A stretch of DNA of 33,391 bases from contig CAAEDK010000259.1 of the NCBI GenBank assembly GCA_900754605.1, positions 1 to 33,391 on the forward strand, given 5' to 3'. The notes under the pieces are model-generated. The model searched no databases. It was given only the letters and a program-made list of their open reading frames with translations, and was not told the origin of the DNA. The DNA comes from an uncultured Oscillospiraceae bacterium (lineage in GTDB: Bacteria; Bacillota_A; Clostridia; Oscillospirales; Oscillospiraceae). The stretch's first letter is position 1. Every line of letters begins with the position of its first letter. This document shows, piece by piece, positions 22,605-32,200 of the stretch. The position numbers and the translations under genes are program-made.

Positions 22605-25115
22605 TTGAAGTACGATTTCACCGCCATTGAAAAAAAATGGCAGACCCGCTGGGCGGAGGAAAAAACCTTCGCCTGTCAGAACGGCGACACCTCCAAGCCT
22701 AAGTTCTACGGCCTGGTGGAGTTCCCTTATCCCTCTGCTGCCGGACTGCACGTGGGTCATCCCCGGCCTTACACCGCTATGGATGTGATTGCCCGGAAAA
22801 AGCGGATGGACGGCTATAATGTGCTGTTCCCTATCGGGTACGATGCCTTTGGCCTGCCCACCGAGAATTTCGCCATTAAGAACCATGTCCACCCTGCCAA
22901 GGTCACAAAGGACAACATCGCCAACTTCACCCGTCAGCTCCACATGCTGGGCTACTCCTTCGACTGGGACCGGGTGGTGGACACGACCGACCCTAGCTAC
23001 TATAAGTGGACCCAGTGGATCTTCCTCCAGCTGTATAAGCACGGCCTGGCCTATAAGACCACCATGCCAGTAAACTGGTGCACCTCCTGTAAGTGTGTGC
23101 TTGCCAATGAAGAGGTAGTGGAGGGCGTGTGCGAACGCTGCGGCGCCCCCGTCATCCGCAAAGAAAAGAGCCAGTGGATGTTGAAGATCACTGAGTACGC
23201 CCAGAAGCTGATTGACGGTTTGGACACCGTTGACTTCATCGACCGGGTCAAAACTCAGCAACGCAACTGGATCGGCCGCTCCACGGGCGCCGAGGTGGTG
23301 TTCAAGGCCACCACCGGCGAGGAGATCAAGGTCTTTACCACCCGTCCCGATACTCTATTCGGTGCCACCTATATGGTCCTCTCCCCGGAGCACACCCTGG
23401 TACGGGGCTGGCTGGAGAGCGGCAAACTGAAGAACGCAGACGAGGTCATATCCTATCAGAAGGCAGCCGCCTCCAAGTCTGACCTGGAGCGCACTGAGCT
23501 GAACAAGGAAAAGACCGGCGTAGAGCTGGACGGTGTCCGGGGCATCAACCCGGTCAACAACAAGGAGATCCCCATCTTTATCTCCGACTATGTTCTGTCC
23601 ACCTATGGCACCGGTGCCATCATGGCTGTCCCTGCTCACGATGACCGCGACTGGGAGTTTGCCAAGAAGTTCGGCTGTGAGATCATCGAGGTGGTCTCCG
23701 GCGGCGAGGATGTACAGAAGGCCGCCTTCACCGCCAAGGACGACACCGGCATCATGGTCAACTCCGACTTCCTCAACGGACTGACGGTGAAGGACGCCAT
23801 CCCCGTTATCACCAAGTGGCTGGAGGAGAAGGGCATCGGCGAGGCCAAGGTAAATTATAAGCTGCGGGACTGGGTGTTCTCCCGCCAGCGCTACTGGGGC
23901 GAGCCCATCCCCATGATCTGGTGCGACAAGTGCGGCTGGCAGCCCGTGCCCGAGGATCAGCTGCCCCTGCTGCTGCCCGAGGTGGAGAGCTATGAGCCCA
24001 CTGACGACGGCGAATCCCCCATCTCCAAGATGACCGACTGGGTAAACACCACCTGCCCCTGCTGCGGCGGCCCGGCCAAGCGCGAGACCGACACCATGCC
24101 CCAGTGGGCTGGCTCCAGCTGGTACTACCTGCGGTATATGGATCCCCACAATGACAAGGCTCTGGCCTCCAAAGAGGCCCTGGAGTACTGGGGCCAGGTA
24201 GACTGGTACAACGGCGGCATGGAGCACACCACCCTCCATCTGCTCTACTCCCGGTTCTGGAACAACTTCCTCCATGACATTGGGGTCATCCCCTGCGCCG
24301 AGCCCTACGCCAAGCGCACCAGCCATGGCATGATCCTGGGCAAAAATCCCCACTATGTGGGCAATGTTGAGACCGAGGAGGAGAAGCAGGCTCTCATTGA
24401 AAAGTACGGCAATCAGGCCCTGCGTCCCTCCGTTAAGATGTCCAAGTCTCTGGGCAACGTGGTCAACCCCGACGATGTGATCCGGGATTACGGCGCAGAC
24501 ACCATGCGCCTGTATATCATGTTCATCGGCGACTTTGAAAAAACTGCCGTCTGGTCCGACGACTCCGTCCGGGGCTGCAAGCGCTTCCTGGACCGGGTAT
24601 GGAACTTGGCCACCGAGCAGGAGCACACCGATGATGCCTACTCCAAGGCCAACGAGGCCGCTGTCCACAAGGCCATCAAGAAGGTGTCTGAGGACATCGA
24701 GGCCATGAAGTTCAACACCGCCATCGCTGCGCTGATGTCCCTGGTCAACGACTTCTATGCCAACGGCGCCAGCCGGGGCGACATGAAGGCCCTGCTGCTG
24801 ATGCTCTCCCCCTTTGCCCCCCACATGTGTGAGGAGCTGTGGGAGATGGCCGGCTACGGCGGTCAGGTGTGCCTCCAGTCCTGGCCTGAGTATGACGAGA
24901 GCAAAACTGTGGCCGCTACCACACAGATGGCTGTTCAGGTATCCGGCAAGGTAAAGGCCAACATTGTGGTGCCTACTGACGCCAGCGATGAGGAGATTGT
25001 CTCCGCTGCCCTGGCCGACCCCAAAGTGGCCAAGCTGGCCGAGGGCAAAGATCTGGTGAAGTCTATCGTGGTTAAGGGTAAGCTGGTCAGCCTGATCTTC
25101 AAGCCCAAAGCCTGA
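22605..25115 (+). CDS. leuS: leucyl-tRNA synthetase
   Basis: An 836-residue class Ia synthetase that charges tRNA-Leu with leucine. HVGH (residues 49-52) is the ATP-binding HIGH motif and KMSKS (611-615) is the second. The CP1 editing domain is present ([13 protein letters not shown]). Zinc-knuckle cysteine pairs are visible at CTSCK...CERC and again at CDKC/CPCC. The length is normal for a bacterial LeuRS. The frame is open from a GTG at 22596. I prefer the TTG at 22605 because the GAGAG site then has a 10-base spacing and the protein begins [11 protein letters not shown] like its relatives. A tRNA-Leu gene lies elsewhere in the window, not linked. Confidence 0.97.
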   Translation: MKYDFTAIEKKWQTRWAEEKTFACQNGDTSKPKFYGLVEFPYPSAAGLHVGHPRPYTAMDVIARKKRMDGYNVLFPIGYDAFGLPTENFAIKNHVHPAKVTKDNIANFTRQLHMLGYSFDWDRVVDTTDPSYYKWTQWIFLQLYKHGLAYKTTMPVNWCTSCKCVLANEEVVEGVCERCGAPVIRKEKSQWMLKITEYAQKLIDGLDTVDFIDRVKTQQRNWIGRSTGAEVVFKATTGEEIKVFTTRPDTLFGATYMVLSPEHTLVRGWLESGKLKNADEVISYQKAAASKSDLERTELNKEKTGVELDGVRGINPVNNKEIPIFISDYVLSTYGTGAIMAVPAHDDRDWEFAKKFGCEIIEVVSGGEDVQKAAFTAKDDTGIMVNSDFLNGLTVKDAIPVITKWLEEKGIGEAKVNYKLRDWVFSRQRYWGEPIPMIWCDKCGWQPVPEDQLPLLLPEVESYEPTDDGESPISKMTDWVNTTCPCCGGPAKRETDTMPQWAGSSWYYLRYMDPHNDKALASKEALEYWGQVDWYNGGMEHTTLHLLYSRFWNNFLHDIGVIPCAEPYAKRTSHGMILGKNPHYVGNVETEEEKQALIEKYGNQALRPSVKMSKSLGNVVNPDDVIRDYGADTMRLYIMFIGDFEKTAVWSDDSVRGCKRFLDRVWNLATEQEHTDDAYSKANEAAVHKAIKKVSEDIEAMKFNTAIAALMSLVNDFYANGASRGDMKALLLMLSPFAPHMCEELWEMAGYGGQVCLQSWPEYDESKTVAATTQMAVQVSGKVKANIVVPTDASDEEIVSAALADPKVAKLAEGKDLVKSIVVKGKLVSLIFKPKA

Positions 25116-25167
25116 GCCCGCCCGTTCATGGTCACAAAAAATTCAAATTTTTCGACCAAAGAAGAAC

Positions 25168-25196
25168 TTGACATTTGACGCAATTTCAAATATAAT
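25168..25196 (+). promoter_or_regulatory. promoter of rpsU
   Basis: A perfect TTGACA, 17 bases, perfect TATAAT. A GGTC...GACC hairpin with an A5/T5 core (25130-25157) lies just upstream and may end leuS transcription. Confidence 0.95.
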
Positions 25197-25271
25197 GGTT
25201 CTGTTAAAGCCATATAAATGGCCCTTTCGCAGCAGGGGACGCCCCGTTGCGCCGGAGGGAGGGAAATATAA

Positions 25272-25454
25272 ATGTCGGAAGTCCGTGTCAGAGAAAACGA
25301 GTCTTTGGAGAGCGCTCTGAAGCGTTTCAAGCGCAGCTGTGCCAAGTCTGGCGTGCTGGCTGAGGTTCGTAAGCGTGAGCACTACGAGAGTCCCAGCGTC
25401 AAGCGCCGCAAGAAGTCCGAGGCTGCTCGTAAGAACCGCAAGAAGTATTACTAA
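25272..25454 (+). CDS. rpsU: 30S ribosomal protein S21
   Basis: A 60-residue, highly basic protein of the small subunit that helps base-pair mRNA leaders with 16S rRNA. It begins [20 protein letters not shown], the universal S21 pattern, and ends in the lysine/arginine tail [24 protein letters not shown] lies just upstream of the ATG. It stands alone with a consensus promoter and a strong terminator. Confidence 0.97.
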   Translation: MSEVRVRENESLESALKRFKRSCAKSGVLAEVRKREHYESPSVKRRKKSEAARKNRKKYY

Positions 25455-25464
25455 GCCCATGAAT

Positions 25465-25499
25465 CGCCGCAGCACTGATGTGCTGCGGCGTTTTCTGTT
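25465..25499 (+). terminator. terminator of rpsU
   Basis: CGCCGCAGCAC (25465-25475) pairs perfectly with GTGCTGCGGCG (25480-25490) around TGAT, followed by TTTTCTGTT. Confidence 0.9.
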
Positions 25500-25609
25500 C
25501 CCTGTTACACCGAACAGCAAACTTACATGTCCTCAATATCTCTACCCTAATCTGGCCTTTCCATCGACAGGAGCCACGGAGAGGAGCCGTAAATTTTTTT
25601 ATTTTTTTG

Positions 25610-25638
25610 TTGACAAATCCCGCTCTGTCTGGTAACAT
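25610..25638 (+). promoter_or_regulatory. promoter of tRNA-Ala
   Basis: TTGACA, 17 bases, TAACAT, 43 bases before the tRNA. An A/T run (T7 twice) lies just upstream, as an UP element would. Confidence 0.8.
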
Positions 25639-25681
25639 ATATCTTGCGCTGAGGCAAAACAGAAATGCGCAGCAAACTTTT

Positions 25682-25757
<76 letters not shown>

Positions 25758-25760
25758 GAA

Positions 25761-25796
25761 AACAGTCGTCTATCTAGGCGGCTGTTTTTCTTTTCT
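25761..25796 (+). terminator. terminator of tRNA-Ala
   Basis: AACAGTCG pairs with CGGCTGTT (one wobble), with an inner CTA/TAG, then TTTTTCTTTTC. Confidence 0.85.
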
Positions 25797-25850
25797 CGAG
25801 AAAACCAAGCAAATAATACTTGCCTGAAAAGACAGTACAATCTCATATAC

Positions 25851-25892
25851 AAAAAGCTCCGGAAGCGGTCAGACGGCTTCCGGAGCTTTTTT
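25851..25892 (-). terminator. terminator of the pyrophosphatase gene
   Basis: A 16-base arm (25851-25866) pairs perfectly with 25876-25891, flanked by A5 and T6, so it works in both directions. It lies 18 bases past the stop of the minus-strand gene. Confidence 0.92.
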
Positions 25893-25910
25893 CTGTTTTG
25901 ATTGGATGGG

Positions 25911-27527
25911 TCAGCCCCACAGGCCGGACAGCATGGGAATGATCTGCTTCTTCCGAGACATAATTTTGGGCAGGAAGGCACAGTTCTCCTCCTCGCTGTG
26001 GATGTCAAATGCCTGGCGGATGGTGTTCTCATCCCCCACATAGAGCAGCTGCGTGCCATCCAGCAGCACGTCGGTGATCATCAGCAGCACCGTGTCCATC
26101 TTCTGCTTCTGACGGATGGCCTGCATGGCCTGCAAAAACTCGTCTCTGCGCTTAAGCAGGCGGTCGGAGTCCATGCAGGTGATCTGGCTGACCGCCAGAT
26201 TGTGCCCCGCAATGTGGAACTCCTTATAATCTGTGTTCAGCATGGCCTCCACCGTCTTGTCATCTCCGCAGGTAGCTGAGAAGATAGCCTTCCCCAGCTC
26301 ATCCAGAGAGACATTGGCGATGCGGGCCATGCGGTTGGCCAGATCGATGTCCCTCTGGGTACAGGTGGGGGACTTGAACATCACAGTGTCCGAGACGATG
26401 GCCGCCGCCATCAGCCCCGCCATCTTGGTGGACGGCATCAGGCCCTTCTCCTGATACATCCCCGCCACGATGGTGGAGGTGCTGCCAACCGGCTCGTTGC
26501 GGACATAGATTGGGTTTTTCGTCTCGATGTCGGCCAAGCGGTGGTGATCCACAATTTCCAGGATCTCTGCCTGCTCCAGGCCCGCCACAGACTGTGCCCG
26601 CTCATTGTGATCCATCAGCACAACCCGCTTGCGCCGGGGACGCAGCAGGTGGAAGCGGGACAGCATCCCCACCACCCGCTCATTCTCGTCCAGAATGGGG
26701 TAGGCACGGAAGCGGCTCTCCAGCACCCGGTTCTGCACATCGTCGATATAGTCGCTCAGATGAAAATAGACCAGGTCGTGGTTTTTACAGACATGGCTGA
26801 CCGGCATGGCGTGGCAGATCAGCCGCACCACCTGATAGGCGTCAAATGGAGTAGAAATCACACAGGTATCCGTCTCCTGCTCCAGCAGTTCCTGCTCCAC
26901 CTCCGCCTGGCAGACGATGACGCAGCTGACATTCATCTCGATGGCCCGGCGAACCATATCCGGTTGCTTGCCGCAGATCACAATGCTCTCCGGATGAGAA
27001 AACATCAGGTTCTCCCGGTCCGTAGGCAGAGCAATGGACACCGCACCAGAGATGGTGTCTTTGACCTCGCCGCAGCGGTTGAGCACATGGCCCTCCAGCA
27101 CAGAGAGAAGATTGTACACTGGAATATCCTGAATCACAGGGTTCCGAACTGAGGCCACATCATTGTTGGCCACATCGCCCGCAGAGATCATGCCGTACAG
27201 TGTCCCATCCTCATTGGCAATCGGAAGAACAGAGAGTTTATCCTTCTGCATCATCTGCCATGCCCGGCTGACTGTGACGCCTGGGGATAAGATGGGCGGC
27301 GTATCATAATCCAGATCCTGCACCTGGGTGCGCAGGTTGGTAATCAGCATGGGAGGCTGGGCGCCGAAGCGGTCCAGAACCGCCTGAGTCTCGTCGCTGA
27401 TCTGTCCCAGGCGGGCCGCCTGGTACTGGCGATCACCCAGAGCATTTTTCAGTGCGGCATAGGACATGGCCGACACAATGGAGTCTGTGTCAGGGTTTCG
27501 GTGTCCGGTGATATAAATCGTATCCAC
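25911..27527 (-). CDS. ppaC: manganese-dependent inorganic pyrophosphatase with CBS and DRTGG domains
   Basis: A 538-residue family II pyrophosphatase that splits pyrophosphate to phosphate in the cytosol. The DHH domain is interrupted by a regulatory insert. The metal-binding GHRNPDTDS (His9, Asp13, Asp15) opens the protein and DHHRL lies in the second half. Between them are two CBS halves (first near 75-130, second near 245-300) and a DRTGG domain, the layout of adenine-nucleotide regulated clostridial enzymes, which AMP and ADP inhibit and ATP or Ap4A activate. The frame opens at 27548, but the GTG at 27527 sits 7 bases after a perfect AAAGGAGG and is the true start. It is a one-gene unit. 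Confidence 0.95.
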   Translation of the reverse strand: MDTIYITGHRNPDTDSIVSAMSYAALKNALGDRQYQAARLGQISDETQAVLDRFGAQPPMLITNLRTQVQDLDYDTPPILSPGVTVSRAWQMMQKDKLSVLPIANEDGTLYGMISAGDVANNDVASVRNPVIQDIPVYNLLSVLEGHVLNRCGEVKDTISGAVSIALPTDRENLMFSHPESIVICGKQPDMVRRAIEMNVSCVIVCQAEVEQELLEQETDTCVISTPFDAYQVVRLICHAMPVSHVCKNHDLVYFHLSDYIDDVQNRVLESRFRAYPILDENERVVGMLSRFHLLRPRRKRVVLMDHNERAQSVAGLEQAEILEIVDHHRLADIETKNPIYVRNEPVGSTSTIVAGMYQEKGLMPSTKMAGLMAAAIVSDTVMFKSPTCTQRDIDLANRMARIANVSLDELGKAIFSATCGDDKTVEAMLNTDYKEFHIAGHNLAVSQITCMDSDRLLKRRDEFLQAMQAIRQKQKMDTVLLMITDVLLDGTQLLYVGDENTIRQAFDIHSEEENCAFLPKIMSRKKQIIPMLSGLWG

Positions 27528-27799
27528 TCGGATACCTCCTTTTATCATATAGTGTAGTCTGGAAAAATGCCATCTCTATGAGACAGCACTCCGATTATCC
27601 TGTGGAATCATATTTATTTTAACGTGAACCGCCGCCGATTGCAATAAAATTTTCCGCCGCAGCAAAAGCATCCTTTCACCGGCACAGCAGATCGTTTCCC
27701 CTTCATAAATCCCCACACAGTGCTTTTCCCACTTTCTTTTTTGTAAAAACTATGGTAAACTAAAGGCTGTTACCAAAGCAGCATGAGAGGAATGGGACT

Positions 27800-28309
27800 G
27801 TGAGCAATATTACACTGATCGGGATGCCGGGCTCTGGAAAGAGCACCGTGGGCGTCCTGTTGGCCAAAGCATTGGGCCGTGGCTTTCTTGACACCGATTT
27901 GGTCATCCAGCAGCAGGAAAATGCCCTGCTTCAAGATATTCTGGACCGCCGGGGCGTATCTTATTTTCTGGATGCAGAGGAACGGGCGGTACGCTCAGTC
28001 TGCTGCGACCACTATGTCATCGCCCCCGGAGGCAGTGTGGTCTGCCGCGAGGGCGCAATCAATCACTTGAAGTCTATGGGGCCCGTAATCTATCTCCGGG
28101 TGCCTCTGGACGAGCTGAAGTCCCGCATCCACAATCTGGACTCCAGAGGGATCGCTCTGGAACCCGGGCAGACATTGGAAGACATCCTCACTCTCCGTGC
28201 CCCCCTGTATGAGCAGTACGCCGACTGGGTCGTGGATGCCCTGCCGGGTCAGGAGCTGGCTCAGACTGTCTCTCATGTGCTGGCCCTTCTGGAGAAGGGC
28301 CTCCCCTGA
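27800..28309 (+). CDS. shikimate kinase-like P-loop kinase
   Basis: A 169-residue protein of the shikimate kinase fold. The Walker A motif is GMPGSGKST (8-16), DTD follows (31-33), and the lid-side LRAPLYEQYAD carries Arg133. Two substrate-binding features differ from proven shikimate kinases: the 'FR..E' arginine is Leu57 (YFLDAE), and the GGG turn is GGS (77-79). This sequence type is common in clostridia, often annotated shikimate kinase, but the missing arginine argues for another acceptor. GTG at 27800 has GAGAGGA 8 bases upstream. It is followed by a DEAD-box helicase, not by other aromatic-pathway genes. Confidence 0.8.
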   Translation: MSNITLIGMPGSGKSTVGVLLAKALGRGFLDTDLVIQQQENALLQDILDRRGVSYFLDAEERAVRSVCCDHYVIAPGGSVVCREGAINHLKSMGPVIYLRVPLDELKSRIHNLDSRGIALEPGQTLEDILTLRAPLYEQYADWVVDALPGQELAQTVSHVLALLEKGLP

Positions 28310-28377
28310 CCCCAGCCCGCGGGGCTCCGGCTCCAGGCCGGAAAACGCGGGCCGCCCTGGGATCTCCCACGGGTCAG
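28306..28377 (+). promoter_or_regulatory. multi-stem RNA fold in the helicase leader
   Basis: Four nested stems in the same order: CTGACCC/GGGTCAG (28306-28312 with 28371-28377), CCCAG/CTGGG, CCCGCG/CGCGGG (28316-28321 with 28346-28351) and CCGGC/GCCGG. The outer stem starts at the stop codon of the kinase gene and ends just before the helicase ribosome site. It has no T run, so it is not a terminator. It may control translation of the helicase. Confidence 0.45.
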
Positions 28378-28399
28378 AATGAAAAGAAGGAAGAACAAC

Positions 28400-30265
28400 A
28401 TGACATTTCAATCCCTGGGGCTGTGCGCCCCCATTTTGGCCGCTCTGAAGGAGCAGGGCTATGAGGCCCCCTCCCCCATTCAGGAGCAGGCCATTCCTCC
28501 TGCCCTGGCAGGACGGGATGTGCTGGGCTGTGCCCAGACAGGCACCGGCAAAACATGTGCCTTTGCCGCTCCCATCCTTCAGCGGCTAAGCACGTCCCGG
28601 ACATCAAACCATCAAATCCGTGCCCTGATTCTTACCCCTACACGTGAGTTGGCCATCCAGATCGGCGAAAGTTTCGCCGCCTATGGAGCCAATCTGTCTC
28701 TGTGCCACACGGTCATTTTCGGCGGAGTAGGTCAGAACCCTCAGGTGGATGCCTTAAGCCGCGGTGTGGATATTCTGGTGGCCACGCCGGGCCGGCTGAT
28801 GGATCTGTATCAGCAGGGCTTCGTCCGGCTGGAAGACATAGAAATTTTTGTTTTGGACGAGGCCGACCGAATGCTGGACATGGGCTTCATCCATGACGTG
28901 AAAAAGATTCTAAAATGGCTCCCCGTCAAAAAGCAGACTATGCTCTTCTCTGCTACAATGCCGCCGGAGATCGCTGCCCTGGTCAACTCCCTGCTCCACG
29001 ACCCAGCCCGTGTGGCAGTAGACCCAGTGTCCTCCCCAGTGGAGGCCATCCAACAATCCATCTATTTTGTGGATAAAGGCAACAAGACCAAGCTGCTGGC
29101 CCTTCTGATCGAACAGCTGGGTGTGAAAAACGCTCTGGTGTTCACCCGCACCAAACACGGTGCCAACAAGGTAGCCCGGGATCTGAGCAAAAATGGGATC
29201 ACCGCCGCTGCCATCCACGGAAACAAGAGTCAGACTGCCCGACAACAGGCACTATCCGATTTTAAGAGCGGACGGATCCGCTGCCTTGTGGCCACCGACA
29301 TCGCCGCCCGCGGTCTTGACATCGATGAACTCTCCCATGTATTCAACTATAACCTTCCCGAGGTACCGGAGACCTATGTCCACCGTATTGGCCGTACCGG
29401 CCGCGCAGGCCGGGAGGGCGTAGCCATCTCCTTCTGCGATTTTGGCGAGAAGCCACTGCTGAAGGACATTGAAAAACTCATTGGCCGGACCGTTCCAGTG
29501 GTAGAAAATCATCCATTCCCTATGGTGGTGCTGGAAGCTCCAAAACGAGACTCCAGAGGCCGTATTGTCAATGAAGAGGATGCGGAGGCTCGAGCAGCTG
29601 CCAAGGAACAGCGCCGCCAGCGGGACGCAGCCAACAAGGCCGCCGCTGAGGAGCGCAAGCAGAAATCCGCCCAAGTTCTATCAGAAACACAGCCTGCACC
29701 AGACTGCGCAGAAGAAAAGCCCGCCAGAAAACGCCGTCGAAAAAGGAAGAAGGGGACTTCGCAACCGCAGGAGGCACAAGCAACCCAGCCGCCTCAATCT
29801 CCTTCTGAGGAGTCCTCCCGCCGCAGCAAACCGACTCGTCCGGGTACCCAGATGGAGACTGGGTCTGCCATGCCCCGAACAGAATTTGACCGACCCGACC
29901 CGCTGGCCGGTGATCATATTATGGATGCTACCGCCCGTCTTTTGGCTCCCCGAAAGCCAACGCCGGCTCAGGAAAGTCATCGGGAGGGCAGCCGCCGCTC
30001 TGCCCCTCGCAGTCGGAAGCACAGTAGCCGCAACAACAGTCCCCGTCAGTCATCTGTCAAGGCGGAGACTCCCCAGAACACAAGAAGCGGCCACAGTACC
30101 CATCAAGACCGGAAAGCCGCATCTACATCCGGCAACTCCCGCCGCCCAGACCGTCGCCGCTCCCATGGAGGCCCCCGGGGCCCAATCGAACCCATGAAGT
30201 CCAGCCGAACCAAGGACTCCACCGAGCAGCACAGTCTGATGAAGCCCTACTATTTAGATAACTAA
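28400..30265 (+). CDS. DEAD-box RNA helicase (RhlE type) with long basic tail
   Basis: A 621-residue ATP-dependent RNA helicase, likely for ribosome assembly, RNA decay or cold growth. The Q-motif region, AQTGTGKT (45-52), TPGRL, DEAD (153-156), SAT (184-186) and HRIGRTGRAG (about 330) are all present. After the core (about 380) comes a 240-residue, low-complexity tail rich in R, K, S, P and E (KRRRKRKKG, RRSHGG) with no further domain; it probably binds RNA or forms condensates. The start at 28400 is chosen over 28379 because AAGGA lies 8 bases upstream. The next gene begins 38 bases later, so it is probably in the same operon. Confidence 0.93.
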   Translation: MTFQSLGLCAPILAALKEQGYEAPSPIQEQAIPPALAGRDVLGCAQTGTGKTCAFAAPILQRLSTSRTSNHQIRALILTPTRELAIQIGESFAAYGANLSLCHTVIFGGVGQNPQVDALSRGVDILVATPGRLMDLYQQGFVRLEDIEIFVLDEADRMLDMGFIHDVKKILKWLPVKKQTMLFSATMPPEIAALVNSLLHDPARVAVDPVSSPVEAIQQSIYFVDKGNKTKLLALLIEQLGVKNALVFTRTKHGANKVARDLSKNGITAAAIHGNKSQTARQQALSDFKSGRIRCLVATDIAARGLDIDELSHVFNYNLPEVPETYVHRIGRTGRAGREGVAISFCDFGEKPLLKDIEKLIGRTVPVVENHPFPMVVLEAPKRDSRGRIVNEEDAEARAAAKEQRRQRDAANKAAAEERKQKSAQVLSETQPAPDCAEEKPARKRRRKRKKGTSQPQEAQATQPPQSPSEESSRRSKPTRPGTQMETGSAMPRTEFDRPDPLAGDHIMDATARLLAPRKPTPAQESHREGSRRSAPRSRKHSSRNNSPRQSSVKAETPQNTRSGHSTHQDRKAASTSGNSRRPDRRRSHGGPRGPIEPMKSSRTKDSTEQHSLMKPYYLDN

Positions 30266-30303
30266 TCACAATTATTTGATTCTATAAAACGGAGGGTATT
30301 AAA

Positions 30304-31644
30304 ATGGACTATCAAGCTATGTACCAACAAAAGCTGACCACCGCCCAGGAAGCTGTTAAGGTGGTCAAATCTGGCGACTGGGTGGACTACACCTGGTGCA
30401 CCAACCACCCTGTGGCGCTGGACAAAGCCCTGGCTGAGCGCAAGGACGAACTCACTGATGTGAAGATCCGCGGCGGCGTCACCATGTGGATGCCCGAAAT
30501 CGCCAAGGCCGAGGATGCCGGCGACCACTTCACCTGGCACTCCTGGCACTGCAGCGGCATCGACCGCAAGATCATCACCAAGGGCATGGGCTATTTCTCT
30601 CCTATGCGTTATTCTGAGCTTCCCCGTTTCTACCGGGAGAACCTCTCCCCCGTGGATGTTGTGATGCTCCAGACCACCCCCATGGACGCCCACGGTAACT
30701 TCAACTTCGGCCTGGCCGCCTCCCATATCGCCGACATCATGTCCCGGGCCAAGTGCATCATTGTCGAGGTCAATGAAAATATGCCTTGGGTATACGGCCT
30801 GACCGGTACTGAGATCAATATTCAGGACGTAACCTATGTGGTGGAGGGGGATAATCCCCCCGTGGCCCAGCTGGGCGCCGGCGGCGAGCCCACTGCTGTG
30901 GATCGCGCCGTGGCTAACCTGGTCGTACCCGAGATTCCCAATGGCGCTTGCCTGCAGCTGGGTATCGGTGGGATGCCCAACACCATCGGCGCCATGATCG
31001 CCCAGTCCGACCTGAAGGATCTGTCTGTCCATACCGAGATGTATGTGGACGGCTTCGTGGACATGGCCGCCGCTGGCAAGATCACCGGCCGGAACAAGTC
31101 CTTGGACAAGGGCCGCCAGGTGTTCGCCTTTGCCGCCGGCACCAAGAAGCTGTACGACTATGTGGACCGCAATCCCGATGTGATGGGCGCTCCCGTGGAC
31201 TACACCAATGACGTTCGGGTCATCGCTCAGATCGACAACTTTATCTCCATCAACAATGCCATTGACATGGACCTGTTCGGCCAAATCAATGCCGAGTCCG
31301 CCGGTATCAAGCACATCTCCGGCACCGGCGGCCAGCTGGACTTCGCCATGGGCGCCTACCTGTCCAACGGCGGCAAGAGCTTCATCTGTATGTCCTCCAC
31401 CGTCACCGGCAAGGACGGCACCGTCAAGAGCCGCATCGTCCCCACCCTGACCCAGGGCTCCATCTGCACCGATCCCCGCTCCTGCGGCCACTATGTGGTC
31501 ACGGAGTACGGCATGGTCAACCTGAAGGGCCTGTCCACCTGGGAGCGGGCTGAGGCTCTCATCGGCATCGCCCACCCCGACTTCCGTGAGCAGCTGATCC
31601 AGGATGCAGAGAAGATGCACATCTGGAGACGCTCCAACAAGTAA
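30304..31644 (+). CDS. but: butyryl-CoA:acetate CoA-transferase
   Basis: A 446-residue acetyl-CoA hydrolase/transferase family enzyme. It moves CoA from butyryl-CoA to acetate, giving butyrate and acetyl-CoA, the last step of butyrate formation in many gut bacteria. From memory the sequence follows the But proteins of Roseburia and Anaerostipes closely, e.g. [29 protein letters not shown] with the catalytic glutamate, [12 protein letters not shown], and the tail [13 protein letters not shown] related 4-hydroxybutyrate CoA-transferase is possible but less likely. GGAGGG lies about 8 bases before the ATG. It follows the helicase by 38 bases and ends at a strong terminator. Confidence 0.9.
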   Translation: MDYQAMYQQKLTTAQEAVKVVKSGDWVDYTWCTNHPVALDKALAERKDELTDVKIRGGVTMWMPEIAKAEDAGDHFTWHSWHCSGIDRKIITKGMGYFSPMRYSELPRFYRENLSPVDVVMLQTTPMDAHGNFNFGLAASHIADIMSRAKCIIVEVNENMPWVYGLTGTEINIQDVTYVVEGDNPPVAQLGAGGEPTAVDRAVANLVVPEIPNGACLQLGIGGMPNTIGAMIAQSDLKDLSVHTEMYVDGFVDMAAAGKITGRNKSLDKGRQVFAFAAGTKKLYDYVDRNPDVMGAPVDYTNDVRVIAQIDNFISINNAIDMDLFGQINAESAGIKHISGTGGQLDFAMGAYLSNGGKSFICMSSTVTGKDGTVKSRIVPTLTQGSICTDPRSCGHYVVTEYGMVNLKGLSTWERAEALIGIAHPDFREQLIQDAEKMHIWRRSNK

Positions 31645-31672
31645 TTTTTATAGGAAAAATACGGTTTGTATC

Positions 31673-31710
31673 AAAAAAGCTGGCAGATGCTTATGCATCT
31701 GCCAGCTTTT
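31673..31710. terminator. bidirectional terminator after the CoA-transferase
   Basis: A 16-18 base arm (31673-31690) pairs perfectly with 31695-31710 around TTAT, flanked by A6 and T4. It ends both the CoA-transferase and the convergent small gene. Confidence 0.92.
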
Positions 31711-31878
31711 CTATGCCTCCAGCAGCTCCCACTGAAAATTCTCCAGCTTCAGCCTGCTTCCCACAGTGGTACCCTCCGGCAGCAGAAACATGGTAATGGA
31801 GTGCTCCTGGCCCCCGTCGGTGACCAGTTCCGCATAGTCCCCATTGATCTCCCGGACGGTGTAAAAAATCGGCTCCAT
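31711..31878 (-). CDS. small DUF3006-like protein (55 aa)
   Basis: A 55-residue beta-rich protein: MEPIFYTVREINGDYAELVT, then a 'LLPEGTTVGSRLKL' turn. The pattern (short beta strands, 'LLPEG...G..L') fits DUF3006, a small family of unknown function in Firmicutes. AGGAGG lies 8 bases before the ATG at 31878; the longer open frame to 31929 has no ribosome site. It stands alone, convergent with the CoA-transferase. Confidence 0.7.
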   Translation of the reverse strand: MEPIFYTVREINGDYAELVTDGGQEHSITMFLLPEGTTVGSRLKLENFQWELLEA

Positions 31879-32030
31879 TCCTCTCACCTCCTCTGATCTA
31901 AGCCTGATGCTCCATCTGTGCCTCCCCATCCGTCCACAGACTCCCCCAGAGCCACGCCATAAAAAGTCCGGTTTATTGGACTTTTATTCCGCTATACTGG
32001 ACCCAACATCAAAGAAGGGAGCGTCAACAC

Positions 32031-32150
32031 ATGGAATACAGCATGGTATGGGTACGGGACCACATCGAGGTATATGACGGAGCAGGACGCTTCTGTTTTT
32101 CAGCCGACAATGAGCGGGAAGCCCGGGAGGAACTGGAAGGTGCAGCCTGA
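32031..32150 (+). CDS. 39-residue conserved-looking small protein
   Basis: The ORF reads MEYSMVWVRDHIEVYDGAGR and goes on FCFSADNEREAREELEGAA. A clear AAGGGAG site lies 9 bases upstream. A strand-turn-strand then helix layout is plausible. It is too short for most ORF callers. I do not know a family. A weak TATACT -10 at 31993 (GCTATACTGG) lies about 30 bases before. It stands between two minus-strand genes. Confidence 0.55.
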   Translation: MEYSMVWVRDHIEVYDGAGRFCFSADNEREAREELEGAA

Positions 32151-32200
32151 CGTTCCCCACTCCCTCCGCCTCTCGAGCAATCCTTTCAAAGCCATCTTCT

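Noticed and set aside
23355..24824. 489-codon minus-strand frame over leuS
   Set aside because: Antisense shadow of a well-conserved synthetase gene.
30262..31620. 452-codon minus-strand frame over the CoA-transferase
   Set aside because: Antisense shadow; the plus-strand protein matches a known family along its full length.
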